Position numbers and translations under genes: made by a program
Shown: piece by piece, positions 1-13,700 of the stretch
How positions within the stretch are numbered: position 1 is the first letter of the stretch
How the letters are laid out: each line of letters opens with the position of its first letter
NCBI GenBank assembly: GCA_009792885.1
Contig: WMCF01000014.1
Coordinates: 10,125,924 to 10,189,923 of the forward strand
Reading direction: 5' to 3'
Origin: Eremophila alpestris peregrina
Lineage: Eukaryota > Chordata > Aves > Passeriformes > Alaudidae
DNA: 64,000 nucleotides
The notes under the pieces: model-generated
What the model saw: the letters and a program-made list of their open reading frames with translations, nothing else
The model's database searches: none
What the model was told of the DNA's origin: nothing

Positions 1-3000
1 CCAGGTTCATTTACCTGTGGTCTTAGCATTTGTGGCTGCCCTCAAAGCCATGTAACAAATCAGCTATTTATTCTCTCTTTGCTGTGGAGGCTCTTTAAAA
101 GGATATTGCACAGCATTTTCTTCTCCCCCTTCCTATGGATTGCTTTATTTGACCTTCAAGAATTCAGAGTCTCAACAGGGGCTAGAAAACTCACGTACAA
201 GAATGCTTTTATTGTTAATCTATAAAATATGTCTTTCACTAATAAAATAAAGCTGTGACATTTATAGAGCTCTGATAAGGAACATGGCAGTGGAAAAGGC
301 CCAGGTCTCCTGCTGTTCAAATTAAGGACAGCTGATTTCAGTGAGAGAAGAACCAGGCTTGTTAAATGTGCATTTTAACACGTGCACTCAGGTGTTCCCA
401 TGATGCTCAAAAAACTTCCAGGAGTATTTTGCAAGAATTGAGAAGTTAATACCAAAGAGAACTTTGTTCATTTAAGTAACTGATGGTAATTGGTGCTCCT
501 TCAGAGTTTTTTGAGAGGCAAGATTACTTGAGTTTTGTTCCATTAATTAGGTGGTTAACTTTATACTTTTCCTAGACTTTCTTAGCATTGTATCACTAAA
601 ACAATGGCTTCTGTATTGCTGCTGTGTTTGACCTTTGTATCAGGGTTAAAGAGCTGACATTATGACGTTTGCCACAGTGTCTCTGTGGACACCTCCCTGT
701 CATGTGCTGTAGGTGAGGGTCTCCATGCAATGGTGTGATGAAGGGGCTTGGAAGCCCCTGTGGCAGACAACTGGTGCATGTCTTGTGCTGGGGGCAGCAG
801 GGAGTGTGATGGTCTGTGATGCAGAAGCTCAGTCCTGAGTGAGGCAGTGACCTGCTTTGCTGCAGTGGCAGCAGCAGGGGTGCTCCCAGTGTACAGCACA
901 CAGCTTGTTGCAGACCTGGATATCTCCAGCTTTGCTGAGAAGCACTGTGCTTGTCCTGTGGCATCCTTCCCATGTGAAAGACTAAGTCCTGCTCTTGTCT
1001 TTCCCTCCTGTTCTCCTCTGCTCTTTTTTCCTCCTCTTTCCCTTTTCCTGTCTTTCTTAAACATGCCAAAATGAGAGACCCACACAACTGAAGTCTGTTT
1101 CCTTGTTGCAGTGGTTTATTGTGATGGGAAAAAGAACATGCACAGCTATTGAAGTGTGGAATGATAATACAGCAGGAATTGGTGATGTAATCAGCAAATA
1201 AGTGGGATATGCTTGGCCTGTCCATATGTTATTCAAGGGTGAAAAGGAAAATGTGCAGAATAGTGAGGGAAGGAGAAGGAAGACTGGAAATAGTGTTTGG
1301 ATTTATTGGACATTTCTTCCTCTGACACTGTAAGACAAAGTGGTTGACTTTTGTGCCAGGTTTCGTTTTTTTAATTTAATTATTATTGGGCCACTCTTCC
1401 TTAAAGCCAAAAAAGTATTTGCAGCAGGCAAAACCACTTTTAAGTTGAAAACCAAGTAAGAATAAATCATGGTGTGCTATCTTAATAATGCTATTAAAAA
1501 ATTGGCTTCCAGTGAAGCATACTGAAACCTAGGAGTAGTAACTGCTTTAAGTGATACAATTTGTCTAGCATTTTGACAATGCAGGAGTTTTTTCTTCTTA
1601 TCAGTGTAAGAGTCAGTAAAGTTGGATTTCTTCCTGCCCCTACTCTGCCCAACATGCTATTTCCATGCAGAGATGGACTCTTCATGCCTGTGCCTTTACA
1701 TCACAATGAGAATGCATGAGAGATATGTATTCTGTGTATGAGTAAATACAGCAACTCAGGCCATTCATTTTTATCACTATTTTGCATAATATGCATGCAA
1801 ATGCCATATACAGCAGAGGAAGATGCTAAGAGCCAATTCTTACTAGATCCTAAATGAGATACTAGTTGGTGAATGATTGCAAATAAAGCTACCCCACACG
1901 TCCTTAAGAGACTCACTTTTGGAAAAGGCATGTTATCTGTAATAGTGGGCAGAGCATCCACTGAATCACAGTGTTTTTGTTTAAGAAAGGGCTGCCAAAC
2001 ATTGAAGGCAGGGAAAGCAGTATTGTTTTTACATGCTCTTGGTGCCAAAGAGGCAAAATAAGGTAACAGAAGAAAGGGGTAGCATTCTGAAGGCATTTGG
2101 GGTTTTTTTTTCTGTTACAAATAAAAAATTAGAAGTTTATAAGAAATGAGGGCAATTTAGTTGAGTATTCCTCTTTGGACAATTGTAACACTAAAAGGAT
2201 GGAAGCAGTATAAGCAGTTGCTACAATTATAGCTGCAGTTACTAAGAGAAATCCATGTTCTGTTATTTGAATGAAGCATTCACTGTGTGGCTGAGATGCA
2301 GCAGTATCTTAAAGAGACAGGGAAGGAAAATTATCCTCTTTTTAGTTTTGTTTTGTTTATTTTATTTTCCACGTGCTTTTTTGAGAAAGTTTGTGACTGT
2401 GGTTCATCCAAGAATTCAAATCCAGTCTTTCTTTTGCACCCAAAGCAGTTCAAACGGTTTGAAAATAGAGTAAATGTGCTTTCAAAAAGTATATATGTAT
2501 ACATATAAAAATGAAGGTATCTGCAAGAGAGCAAAATGGAACAATTGAGTTTGTATTCCCTGTAGCCCACTAAAACTTATGGGTCATGCACAAATTATTC
2601 GAAGGGTAATTTCCCTTCCATTTTCACCAGGTTTCTTAATGTTGTGAGCCATTATTTGCTTCCTTTCAGTGATGTGTCAACAAACATTACTTTTCTTTGT
2701 GGATGCAGCTGAATTTTATTCATTAGAGAGATTACAACACATGAACAGTTGTGCCTTTAGAGTACTGGCATTTAACCAGTTTATAAGGAGTATGTTTATG
2801 CTTTGGATGGAGATCACTTGGTGCTGGTGTTAGGCAAATTAGGGCTGAAGTAATGGAAATCTTAACTTTTCGCCCACTTCATGTATCTTTGACAATTTAG
2901 CATGTATGGTGGGCAGTTTCCAAATGCAAACAGATGGTGTGCTCATAAACACCAGGACACAGAAAGGTGTTATTAATACTGTGTTTGTCTCTTCATAAAT

Positions 3001-6000
3001 GAAGGATGCAGATCTATGGCTGGTACAAATTAGCATATTCCTGTCAAGCAAAGTTATGCCAACAAAGATGGAATGAGAATCTGTCTTCCTGGCCACTATT
3101 TTTAAACACAATGCTGGAAACTGCTGGTGTAGTTGTCTCTGTATGTGTGTTTCTCTATTCCCTTACACTGTCTCTGTGGCAAAAGGTGTTCTGTAGCCAT
3201 CCTTTTTTATTTTTTTACAAATGACCAAACAGTTTTTCAGCAGGTCTCAGCCACTTTTCCTTCTTTAAACACCTCTTATTCCTGTTTTTCCCATTTTCTG
3301 GTTTTGAATACAAAAGTAACTTCTTGCATCCCTGTGCTTCCAGGTGTAGCAAAAGGATAGGATGTCTTTACTCCTCTCCTTTCCTCCTTTTCCCATCCCT
3401 GTGGATTCATAGATCCTGAGGAGTTGCTTGAACTTAAGCTCAAGTCATGTCCTGCCAAAAGCCCAACGAAATAGTGTTGGTCACACCTGTATAGTGCAGA
3501 GTGCTTGACAAAGTCAGTGCAGGTTGTGCTGGGGTTTGCTGTGTGACTTCATGGATGCTTTGCAAATCCTGCTTTGCTGTCTTGCAGCTGGCTGTGGACT
3601 TCCCAGTGGATAACAGTGAACCAAATTGGATGAGCCATTCCCATTCAAAATGTCAAATTTGTGTTCTTAATTTCCAGTGAGGATGTAATGTGATAGCAAA
3701 ATCGTTCTGTAAAGGGTCATATGCTGTTTTACTGTCAGTTTGTGAGGCTCAGACAGAAGGAAATGATCAAAAACACTCGATGCTCGTTATTTATTAATTG
3801 AGTTCTGGCAGAGCCTTGCTACATTCTGGCTTTTTGTTTGTTTCTTTGTTTACAAACAAAAAAAGACAAGCACAGTTCACAAAATAAACGAAAAGGGAAA
3901 TTTGTTAACAAAGATTTCTGACAAGGAAAAGATGGGATTTGGGGGCATTTGAGTGGAGGTGCCTTGGAATACAGGGAGAGCAACTTGGCATTGTCTCACC
4001 CTCTCTGAGTGCTGCTCCTGAAAGAGAAGGATGCTTTAGAGGACAGCAGACCATGAATCTTCCATGCTGGCATGCTGGGTTACCAGAAAATATTTACCCT
4101 AGTAAGTATTCTGTGGTGGGGATATTTTAAGTGCTTGCACTTTGCTGCTTGTATGGATTTACTTACTTCAAAAAAAAAAAGTCCAACCAGCAAGAAGCTC
4201 CAACTGTTTCTTTGCTTTTCTGGATCTCTGCCTTGTTTCTGTACATATTCAGGTAAAGAACAGTACGTCAAAGTAATTGTGTCTTTCTTTACTAACTGTG
4301 GTTTCTTGACCTCAAAAGTCCCAAAGCTACTTAGAGCTCAGTCTTTTCTTCTGCAGTGAACCTTATGCAGACAGACCCTTCCATAGGTGCTGTGGCCCAT
4401 GTGGAGCTGTGCCAAAGTCTGGAGTGTGAAGTTTACATTGATGAAAGATTCAGCACAGAATCTGAATCTGAAGATTCAGCTGCTGGCCTCCCCCACCTAA
4501 GACTATAAATTAACCAAATACAGGTAACTTTTTCACAGAGATAGCTAAGAACACATCTCTGATCAGCATAATCCTTCTGCCAAATTTTCAGACTTTCTCT
4601 AGAGCCTGAAGCCATTTTTATATCTCAATAAATTAGCAACAACAGCAGCAGCAGCAGCAGAAGTAAATTTAACAGTCAGTGATACATACCACTTTGCCTG
4701 CTCTCTCCAAAATGGCGGATCCTTTTTCCTGAAACTTTCCCTCAAAAGATCAGTCTGATGCAGATATCAGAGGATTTAAAATAAAATATTTAAAAATATA
4801 TTTTATGTTTATATTAAGCATTTTTTATTAAAATATTATTTCCCTTACTTGCCAGAGTTGTAAAAGGCTAAAACCAAGGCTCTTGAGGAAGAGGGTTGAA
4901 TAGTCTTCAGTGTCATGGTTCCTGTGAGAATTGCTCTCTTTGAGATGCTGGTCTAAAGGTGTTGTGTTCCGCTGCAATTCTATATGCCCTGTCCTTGAGA
5001 TACCAAATTCTCTGCCTTTCACTTTCCTCTGCTGCTGTTCTGTGGAGTGGTAGAAAAAAATGGTGCAGGAGATCATTCTTTCCAGGTCACTTAGATCTGC
5101 ATTGTTTCAGCTCTCCTTTTCTTATCTGCTTGGCTTCACAAATATTTCTTTCCTCCCTTTGGATTAGAGGTGGAACTTTAAAAAGACAAAACACACAGCG
5201 AGACCTGCTGGACTTCTGCTCTGGCCCTGTCCTCATCAGTTGAGCCCCAGGGGTTCTGCAACTTACCCAGTAAACAAGAGGCCAGTGTCAGCTGCTGAAG
5301 TTCCTGCTGCTTTTGTCTGCTTCTACACCATCAGTGCTTTTTGGACAGTAGCAGTACCAGCAGGGGTCTGTTGCAGTTCCTCTTGCCTGGTTAAGTGACT
5401 GTGGTGGCTTTTCATGAACCATGTCAAAAGCAGGACCTGGGAGGTGCTGCACAGCGTACCCATGTCTGCACAACTGCCTTGTTGAATTTGGCAGCACAAC
5501 CAGTCAGGATTCAGAAAATGTTTGCTCATCTGGGTTGCCTGAAGAGAACAGGCAGGTCTAGGAAGTTGGTCGGGGCAGGGCTACTGAAAGCACTTGCAGA
5601 CAATGCAAGGTTCCAGCTCTCCCTGGCTGTGAGCTGGCCCCCTGAAGCACTGCTAAAAATCCCCCTTGCTGTTCCTCTGTGCTCAAATCAATCCCAGTTG
5701 AGGCTGGGAGTAATATTTGCATACCTCACTGGTTGTTCAGGCTAAATTAATATTTGTATAGCACACTGTGTTCCCCATAGTGAAAGGACGACATGAGCAC
5801 TGCTGTTTCTAGGCAGCTACATCTCGTGCTTGAATGTTGTAAATGTGCTTAGGCAGGACAGACAAGACGCATTGCATTTGTTTAGAAAAACCCTGTCAGT
5901 GCCTTGGTGTATGTGTGAATGCATTTTTTTACATAGGTGATGTGTTTACTGTAAAGCTGAAGCTCTCCTCTTTTGGAACAGCCCTGTTTCAAAGGTTGGG

Positions 6001-6830
6001 GATAGTGCTCATTTGCCGTTTTTTATTCTGTTTGCCATTGCATTGAATGCTCGGGGGGGAGTATTATGTAGTTTTTTTCAGGGTTTTCCCTGCTTACAGA
6101 AACCTTCCAGTGCATGCATAAACCCCCTAGCAATGCTTTTTCTTAAGCTGAGAACTTAAATAGAGTAGATTATTGTCTGGTAAAGCTGATTGGTATTCCT
6201 TAAATCTTGATCTCATCCCTTACTTATTCACACATCATCTGCACAGAAGATATTTCTGCTGTCTTCTGAACTCTGTTTCACACAGCCCAGTAAGATGTTA
6301 AAAAGTAACAATTTTATAATTTGCTAAACCAAATGAAAGCATTAAATGAAATCTGGGGGGAAAAAATGAAATCTGAAAAAATTAATTCAAGCTAATAAAT
6401 GTTCCGGTCATAGATTGTCAAAATTCTCCTGCAGTGTGTGAAAGAGGGTGATTTCTCCAAAGGTCCTGCTTGCAGAGCATCTGCTGGAGATGACAGCATC
6501 AGGAAAAATAAAAGAAGCCATGGCATCAGTGCTGTTGCATGGTCAGGCATTGTGGCCTGAAGAGCAAGGCAGCACCGTCTCCTGCAGGAAAACCTGGGCT
6601 TGTAGCTCTCAGTGTGCAGGATTTTGCTTGTTGTGTCAAGCTGCCATAAATCCTGAGCAGCTCTATTGAAATGGAGGGAATTACTCCAGATTTATGCCAG
6701 TTTCGGTGAAAAGAGGCTTTCTGCTGAATGGATTGGGGCAGCCACTCGCCAGGTGGAAGGGAAAAAAGTGACTCAGCTCTCGGCAGTTGTTGCTGATCAC
6801 TGGCTTTTGCCAAGCGCAGAGTCACAGATT
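1..6830. other. No recognisable gene
   Basis: AT-rich noncoding sequence apart from the (CAG)n tract and an 18-nt splice-bounded segment at 4000-4017. A GC-richer patch at about 660-1060 has overlapping minus-strand open frames (up to 209 codons, starting with a non-specific codon) without splice or homology support. The open frames look random. Confidence 0.6.
4637..4661. repeat. (CAG)n microsatellite
   Basis: Six uninterrupted CAG/GCA units preceded by CAACAA. It lies in noncoding sequence. Confidence 0.9.
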
Positions 6831-6922
6831 TCCTTTTTTTTTTTTCTACCTCTGCTTCTTCTCCCTGCCCCCTCTTTTTTTTTTTTTTCTTTTTTTTCTC
6901 TTTTTTTTTCTCTTTTTTTTTT
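6831..6922. repeat. Polypyrimidine tract, about 90 nt
   Basis: Nearly pure T/C on the plus strand, with several T runs of 8 or more broken by C. It could form a triplex structure. It precedes a possible acceptor (tttgcacactgcacag, about 6953), but no downstream donor supports an exon. Confidence 0.9.
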
Positions 6923-7371
6923 CTGTGTGAGTGACTGCTTTGCACACTGCACAGAAAATAGGACTTAATTTCTGAGGGAAGAAAGGATCCAGTGGCAGGA
7001 TGAACCAGCCTGAATCCTTGCTGTGAACAAGGAGCTTGTGGAGGGGCAGATCACTCTTGCTAGAAGCATTCAGCCCCTCACTTCAGGGTGTGCAATATTG
7101 GCTTCTGCTTCTTGCCCTTGGGAGACAAACCTTTATAAGAGGGAGTTCTCTGCGTGGCTGGCCTCGAATTTCTATGTGCATGGCAATAACCCACTAAGGA
7201 CAGTGACAGCAGCTCGTCCCACGGGGCACACACGGGAGCAGAGCCTGCAGCAGAGCAGGGGGAGCTGCAGCTGGGTGCTGCCTCTTACTTTCCCCCCATC
7301 TGCAGTCACCCTGCTCTACCTCCCCAGCAAGCTCAGAAGCCAGCAGCAGTGACCATTGCCTGCACCCCAAG

Positions 7372-7389
7372 AAAAAAAAAAAAAAAAAA
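7372..7389. repeat. A18 homopolymer
   Basis: Eighteen A in a row. Neither a recognisable retrotransposed body nor flanking duplications were seen. Confidence 0.9.
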
Positions 7390-8459
7390 GCACAGTGCGG
7401 GGGAAATCCCACGTAGTTAGGTTCTAGGGCCATGTGCTAGTTGAGTAAATATTGGGGGTTATTTTGGATGACCCAATAAGTGTACTCTGAGTTTAGAAAT
7501 GGTGTTAAGTTACTGCAGTGAAAAACGGGATTTAAAAACTAAATGGAGAAGACAATAGCGTACTGTAGATCTCTGAAAAACATGGGTTGTTGAACTGAAG
7601 CTCCCTGAATGTTTCAGCCCATCTGTCTTGATAGTTTCTGTGTCTTAATCACGGATTTCATGAAGTGTCTAATTTTCTTTTTTTAGCTTTCTGTCTTCCT
7701 CTTGTACAAAAGTTAAGACAGGGAAATCATCTGAGCTGGATTTACTTTTGCATTCGAGAGAAAAAGCAGTCTATAAAAAGAAGTGAGTGGTGTGTGTGCT
7801 GGGAAACCAAGTTTGTCTGCTTTGGGTTTGGGGGGAGCAAGATTTTCCCACTCTCAGTTCTGCTATTGGGGTGGTTATTGGGACAGCTGGGGAGTGCAAG
7901 AATAGGTGCCTACCCTGTAAGTACCAGTGCTTTTAATTGTCTGGCTCTGGTCCATGGATGTCCAAACAGTGTGGACTGACTTTACTAAAGTTACTGGCAA
8001 AATTCCTTCACTGTCCCTCCCACTGCTGCCACTGTTCCTGGCAGCTGTCAAGATGTACTGGCAAGTCCCTGAGCCCCCTTGCACCTCGGGAAGCCTGCAA
8101 CAACTCTTCTGAACTGGAGAATTGCTTCCTATTCATAGCTGCATATTCAAAGCACAAACCAACCAACAGAAATGTTGCCCCAAAAGTCAGAGCATTTTAA
8201 TTGACCCCTCAGTGGGGTCATTTAAGGAGGATTGTGCATCTCCAGATCCTTCCTGTGTGAACCCATCACATAGAGCCTACTCAGTTTCTAGCAAGAATGG
8301 AAATTTTTGCCCCTGCCCTGCAGAGAGCACAGATTAGGCCACGTATATTTGCAGTGTGTATTACGCAGAAGATGCTGATTGACATTAATTAGGAGAGGGA
8401 GGTGTGAAAGTGTAAAAATTAAATTCCTTTCTGTCAGGGTTACTACTAGAAGTGAAGTA

Positions 8460-8535
8460 CATGGTGTGACGCTGAGTGCATGTGAGTGTGCACACGTGAC
8501 TACATGTGAGTGAGTGTAGAGTGGCGGGTGTGTAC
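8460..8535. repeat. Degenerate TG-rich tract
   Basis: Imperfect alternations such as GCATGTGAGTGTGCACACGT and CATGTGAGTGAGTGTAGAG form a decayed dinucleotide repeat with TGTGAGTG words that mimic splice donors. Confidence 0.65.
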
Positions 8536-9829
8536 TCAGTATTTAGAACAATAGTGGGAGTGAAGCATTGCAGATTGGAACATCTGTAAAAGTCTGCAAT
8601 TACAACCTTTTTCATGGGAGCTCTTCAGTGAAATGTGCTTAAAAATGGTTTCTTTTCCACTGCTAGTTCAAAATGCTGTGCTAAAAAGCACACAGTGCCA
8701 GAGATTGCAGCTTGTGTGAGTTTACCTGCCTCGGCCCAGCTTTCTGCTGCTACAGTGGTTGTTGTGAGAAACAATCAGAAGGGACAATATTTTTGGTAAA
8801 TTTTAGCAAGAGCAATACTTTGAAATGAAACGGATTTTTATTTAACAAGCTCCAGTATTGCTCTGGTTAGTAATAGTTATTAATTCCTTCCTGTGTGTGT
8901 ACTAAAAATGAAAAGCAAAAAGTGAATTCTGCTGTGTTAATGGTTCGAGAAGTGTGTTGTTGAATGTGCCTGGCTTCCTCTTACAAAATAAATGGACAAT
9001 CATCTGTGTAACTTAAAAAGCATATTCTTTGGATCTTAACTGCGTTAGAATATCTGAGCTTGAGAACTATTCTGTATGAAATTTCTTCAGTATCTGTTTT
9101 ATGTGGGTGATACTGCCAGAGGGTTATCTATGGAGCTTTTAATAGCTGTCTGACTGTCCATCTGCTCTATGTGACTGTTTATATTTATCCTTTATACGAG
9201 AAGGTTCAAAACATGGTAACTCTGTCAGCCTAATTCATCTGTCACTGAAGTGGGTGGCAGTGACTGAAGACCTCTTCCCCAGTGGTTGAGACCTTTCCAT
9301 GTGGAACTGCATGACTGTGGTCTTCATTGATTATAGCTAAAGGACAAATCTCCTTTTTCTGTTACACCTCTGAAATGATGTGTGTTTGGCTTGTATAAGT
9401 AAGCTGCTTTAAAGTGGACCCCTTTTTATTATTGTTGCCCAGTGATTTGATGGAAATGAGTTCCTACTCTCTTAATTTCCTAGCAGAATACTTCTCTGTT
9501 GACAAACTGACCATTTGCTGAGGGAGAGTGTGGGAGTGACGCCTCAACTCTCCAGGTCTGCAAGGTACTGATAGTACATGCTGCAGGCACTGTGAGTTGT
9601 GGCTGCTTGTGCTGGGCCTGTGATTGAGATTCAGAACTGTTACTTAGGCCTTCTAGTTAAGTATAATTTTCTGTCCATTACTGAAGGTAGATTTAATGTT
9701 TTGGACACTCAGTTAAGATAGTCTCATCCTCCTAGAAGGAAAGCACCAAAGCTGACAGCACCATTTTGCACTGACCTCACCAACACTGGTGCTGTTGCTT
9801 TGTCATCATAATATAGAAGAACTGGCTTA

Positions 9830-9905
9830 ACACCACCCCTCCCCCCACTCCCCAAAACCAAACAAGCTAAAAAAACCTCCAACACCTACCCAAAACACTC
9901 ACTCC
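9830..9905. repeat. C/A-rich low-complexity tract
   Basis: Runs such as CACCCCTCCCCCCACTCCCC and AAAACCAAACAAGC lack T and G for most of 75 bp. Confidence 0.7.
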
Positions 9906-10687
9906 TGGCTTGCTGATGTTGATCCTTCCTCTGATACTTAGGGTGAGGTGTCACATGTTGCTGAGAAGGGCACATGGCTTCAGCCAGGAGAGATTACTGA
10001 CCGTGGGAACATGGAGCTAAGGGGCAGTGCTAGTGGATATTTTCCAGCCAGCTTTGGTATCAGGTTTACAGAGTGCATGTGGTACAGCACTTCACATACT
10101 GTGTCACAAAGACAGGAGTCTAGAGGTTTCTCCAAATGTGTGCCAAAGGCCCCTCTTAGTTAACTGAGCTGCATATGGCTTGTGTAGGGGTGTCTGGGCT
10201 CGTTGGGAAGATGCACTGTCCCTGGCTATGGGCACTCCTGGTCTGCCACAACTTGGGTGATGTGCATGGAGAAACATTCCAATTAGCTACAGAAGCACCA
10301 AAACCCATTCACAGGTACACTAATAGCTAGGTTTCCCCTTGAGAAGAAAGAGACGGTAGTTTGGTTAGGAAAACCACAAGGAGATTGATTTCTGGGTTTT
10401 GGTTTTGTTTTATTTGTTAGTGTAACAACTTACTTGTGTTCGAAAGGGTTAAGCATAGACAAGTTCATGCGGTGGTGGGCACAGAATGCATGGCATATCT
10501 GGTGTCAAAGAAGTTGTTTGTTGTCACATATGTGTAGATAAAAGTATATTGAGTTTTTCATCAGCGGTTTTTTTCCTGGCTGTAATTGTAATATTAGTAG
10601 CAATTAATGACAGCTAGGTTTCAGGACTGTGTTTTCTTGCTGTAAACCTCAAATCAGTGAAGTGAGCAAATATATGTGAACTGTGAA

Positions 10688-10727
10688 GGAAAAAGAAAGG
10701 AAAAGAAAAAAAAAAAAAAAGAGGAGG
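10688..10727. repeat. Purine tract ending in an A run
   Basis: GGAAAAAGAAAGGAAAAG is followed by about 15 A and GAGGAGGG. It is low-complexity sequence. Confidence 0.85.
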
Positions 10728-13700
10728 GCAGAGTAAAACCACCATGTTTGAAATCATCCTCAGACTGTTTCTGTGTTTAAGGCCGGGTCAAGTAGTGTTC
10801 TTGGGAGAATTAATCACAGCTTAGAGAGCTCAATGCATATTCAGTGTCTTCTAGAATGAGACCTCTACTGATTGAAGAACCATTTGGTCTTTGAGACTGT
10901 ATCTATAAATATATTTTCCTTCTTGGGGACTGTAACTGCTGAAGTCAAACCCACCCACAGGGTTTGATCTTCATACACATAAAGGCCACTTTACACTCTT
11001 GAGGCAAGTTATAGGATCTTGAACCAGGCGTAAATCATACAGTTTATTTTGACTTCTTTCTCTTTTCATACTGATTAATATATTAGGCTGTCTAAACATA
11101 AAATGCACAAGTAAAATGTGTGTGGGAAAACACTGTGTAGGTATATAGCCTTCAATGATTGGGTGGCTATTTGTAAGCTTGAATTAATCAGTTGGGCTGA
11201 CGTGCAATCCGTTCAGCTTTGTGGGGGCTGGACAGTTTGTGGGCAAGCTGGAGGGAAATCCTTTGAGGGATGTGTCACTGTAGGACATTGTATACTGAAG
11301 TTTTTTTGGAGGGGGGGGAAGAAAAGTACTATTAGAATATCTGCTCATGATCCTCCATGACATGAACATAGTTTAAAACCAGAACCTTCTGTTTCGAATG
11401 GTTCTTCAGTTGTCATCGTGTTTTTCAATTCTGTGTTATTAAAAAGAGCATTAAATTATTTTTAACACAATGTGTAGAGACAGTGCTTGAAATAGTTTGT
11501 AATCAGCTAAACCAAGTCCTGGATGGTGCTTTCCTGTTAGTGTTTGTAGAAGAAAACAGTGTTTGCACAGTTCAAATGCTTTTCATGTCAGCACTGATCA
11601 AATTTGTTTGCAATCTATGAAAAACAGAACATTAGATTTCACCTCAAAGCTATTCTAAGAAAACTTTTTCATAATCATTTATTGTATTTCAGAAACATGG
11701 TAGTACTGAAAATGTTACCATAGCTATAGGCATGAAGTTAGAACAGAGCTGCTATTATTTTTGGAGTGTGTCTGAATCAGTAATTTTTCAAGTAGAAAGG
11801 TTAGCAGAATTTCATTGCGCTTGTCAAAGTCAAAGTTACTCGCTTCCTCCCAGTTCCTCCAGTTTTACTTATGTGTTGGGTGAGGGCAGAACACAGGAAT
11901 GCCCATGCAGGGAGCCTGCATACAGCGTGTCAGTAACGACCCAGAGCCTCTCAGGCTTCCCTGTGTCTGTCCCAACCGTGCTCCCTCAGATGGGGAAGCT
12001 GTGGTACCTCCGCTGCTCAGATTGCTCAGAGTCAAGTCCAGAGGTGGGCTCATGGCCCAAAGGGCAGCATGGTAGAGGGCTAGGGCTGGATCTCCCAAGT
12101 CCCACCCAAATAGTCTCGGCACTGCATCATCCTTCCTCTCTTCTGCTGTTTAAAGACCTGAGCAATGGCTGTAAATGTGCTTTTCAGTGCCATCGACTTG
12201 CATGAGTGGAGCTCTGGGAAAGGATGCTGTGGAGCTGCCAGCACAACTTGTCCATGAAGTTTTCTTTACTGAGGAATGTCAAAGTGGCATTAAAGTTTTC
12301 CTTTTGCTGGGATGCTTCTTTTGCTGTGTGCATCAGTGATGCTTGGGTGGGTGTGTTCCTTTTTTCAGATTGAGATTTGGAGCTGTGCATTTCATTCTTC
12401 ACTTGCACTTAAATAGTAAACCAGTGTTTCATAACACCACTGTTTTCAAATTCAGTGATAACCGAAGTGTCCTAATGATTATTTATTGGGAGTAGAAGTT
12501 TATAATCTTATTATCTTTGGGCTAAATTGGAAGGATAGTGCTTCAAGCATTTTTTAACAGAAAAAAATTATAATAACTTTGCATTCCACAGCATACATAA
12601 ATTGATGAAAGTCAAAAGACCATTTGCTCTGAGGCTGTGCATAATGATCTCATTTGTTATTATGGGGTCTGCACGGGCTACTCTCAAAATATGTAGGATT
12701 TCCTCCTTTCTAATGTTTCTACATCAGGATGATAGAGATGACTATTCCATAGATATGTGGCCATCTGGTTCTCCCAACTCTGCTAAATTTACCAGGAGAA
12801 AAAGTAATTTATTATGCCTTTCTAAATATAGTTCTTTTTCCATGATTGAAAATTGAATCATTTATTCTGTGGAAAACTCTGATATTCTGTTAGTTTCCTT
12901 TGCTCCAACTTGAATATTCTTAGGAAAAGTAAACTCTTGATTTCTTCATATAAGTTTTGTGGGATTTTTTGAAATTTTTCTTCTTTTGCTGTCATTTTCA
13001 GATCTAGATGTACTCCAGTTATACAAACCAAATAAAGATATTAGTGACCTCTTTTGTTCCTCAGATTATAGCAAAAATAAAGATCTTAAAATGCCTTTGA
13101 AGGAAAGGAAGGCAGTGTAAAAGAAAGTTAGCCTGCTGGGAAGAATAATTTAAGAGAGACATTTGAAGCACTTCTGTAATAAATCCTGAACTTAATAAAA
13201 CTCCTTGTCATTGGGTTTAGTCTTGAAATTGTATTTCTAGTTGGGAACCTTCCACTGACACAGCGAGTTCTCAGAGGGTTTGGAGTGTGTTTTGGGTTAG
13301 TATGAGTGGTTTCCTTTGCTGAAGCAGTTGCAGGAGGCACATTGGAGGCAGTTCAGACCTTGCTGTGAAGCTGCACAGCCATGTCAGTGGTGAATATGTG
13401 TGCAACGATCTTGGTGCCAGTAAGGAAAAAGAGTGATATTAATAACAACGACAAGAAGAGGGACCAGCACTTGATGTGATGACAGTTTCTGTTTGCCAGC
13501 CAAGTAAATGTGTCAGAAGGTCACCAAAGAGTATCTATGGCAACCAAGAGAGGAGGATGGCTCTGCTGGATCAGTGTTGGTTGTTGGGTAGAACCCCAGG
13601 CAGTGAACTGGGATATGACCTGATTAGGACTAAGCTACTAACTGAAACTGATAGTATTTATCAGCCACAGTCTTCAAAAATCAGTGAGAAGCAGAAGGAA

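Noticed and set aside
596..1225. 209-codon minus-strand open frame, the longest in the window
   Set aside because: It begins at a chance start, overlaps another 141-codon frame, has Cys/His/Pro-rich random composition and no splice sites. A handful of such lengths is expected by chance in GC-richer patches.
7372..7389. A-runs at 7.37, 10.7 and 22.5 kb as poly(A) tails of retrocopies
   Set aside because: No recognisable upstream body, no AATAAA spaced correctly, and no target-site duplications seen.
7855..7918. Plus-strand segment between cactctcag and GTAAGTACC
   Set aside because: Splice words are good, but two frames give equally odd hydrophobic peptides and there is no partner exon.
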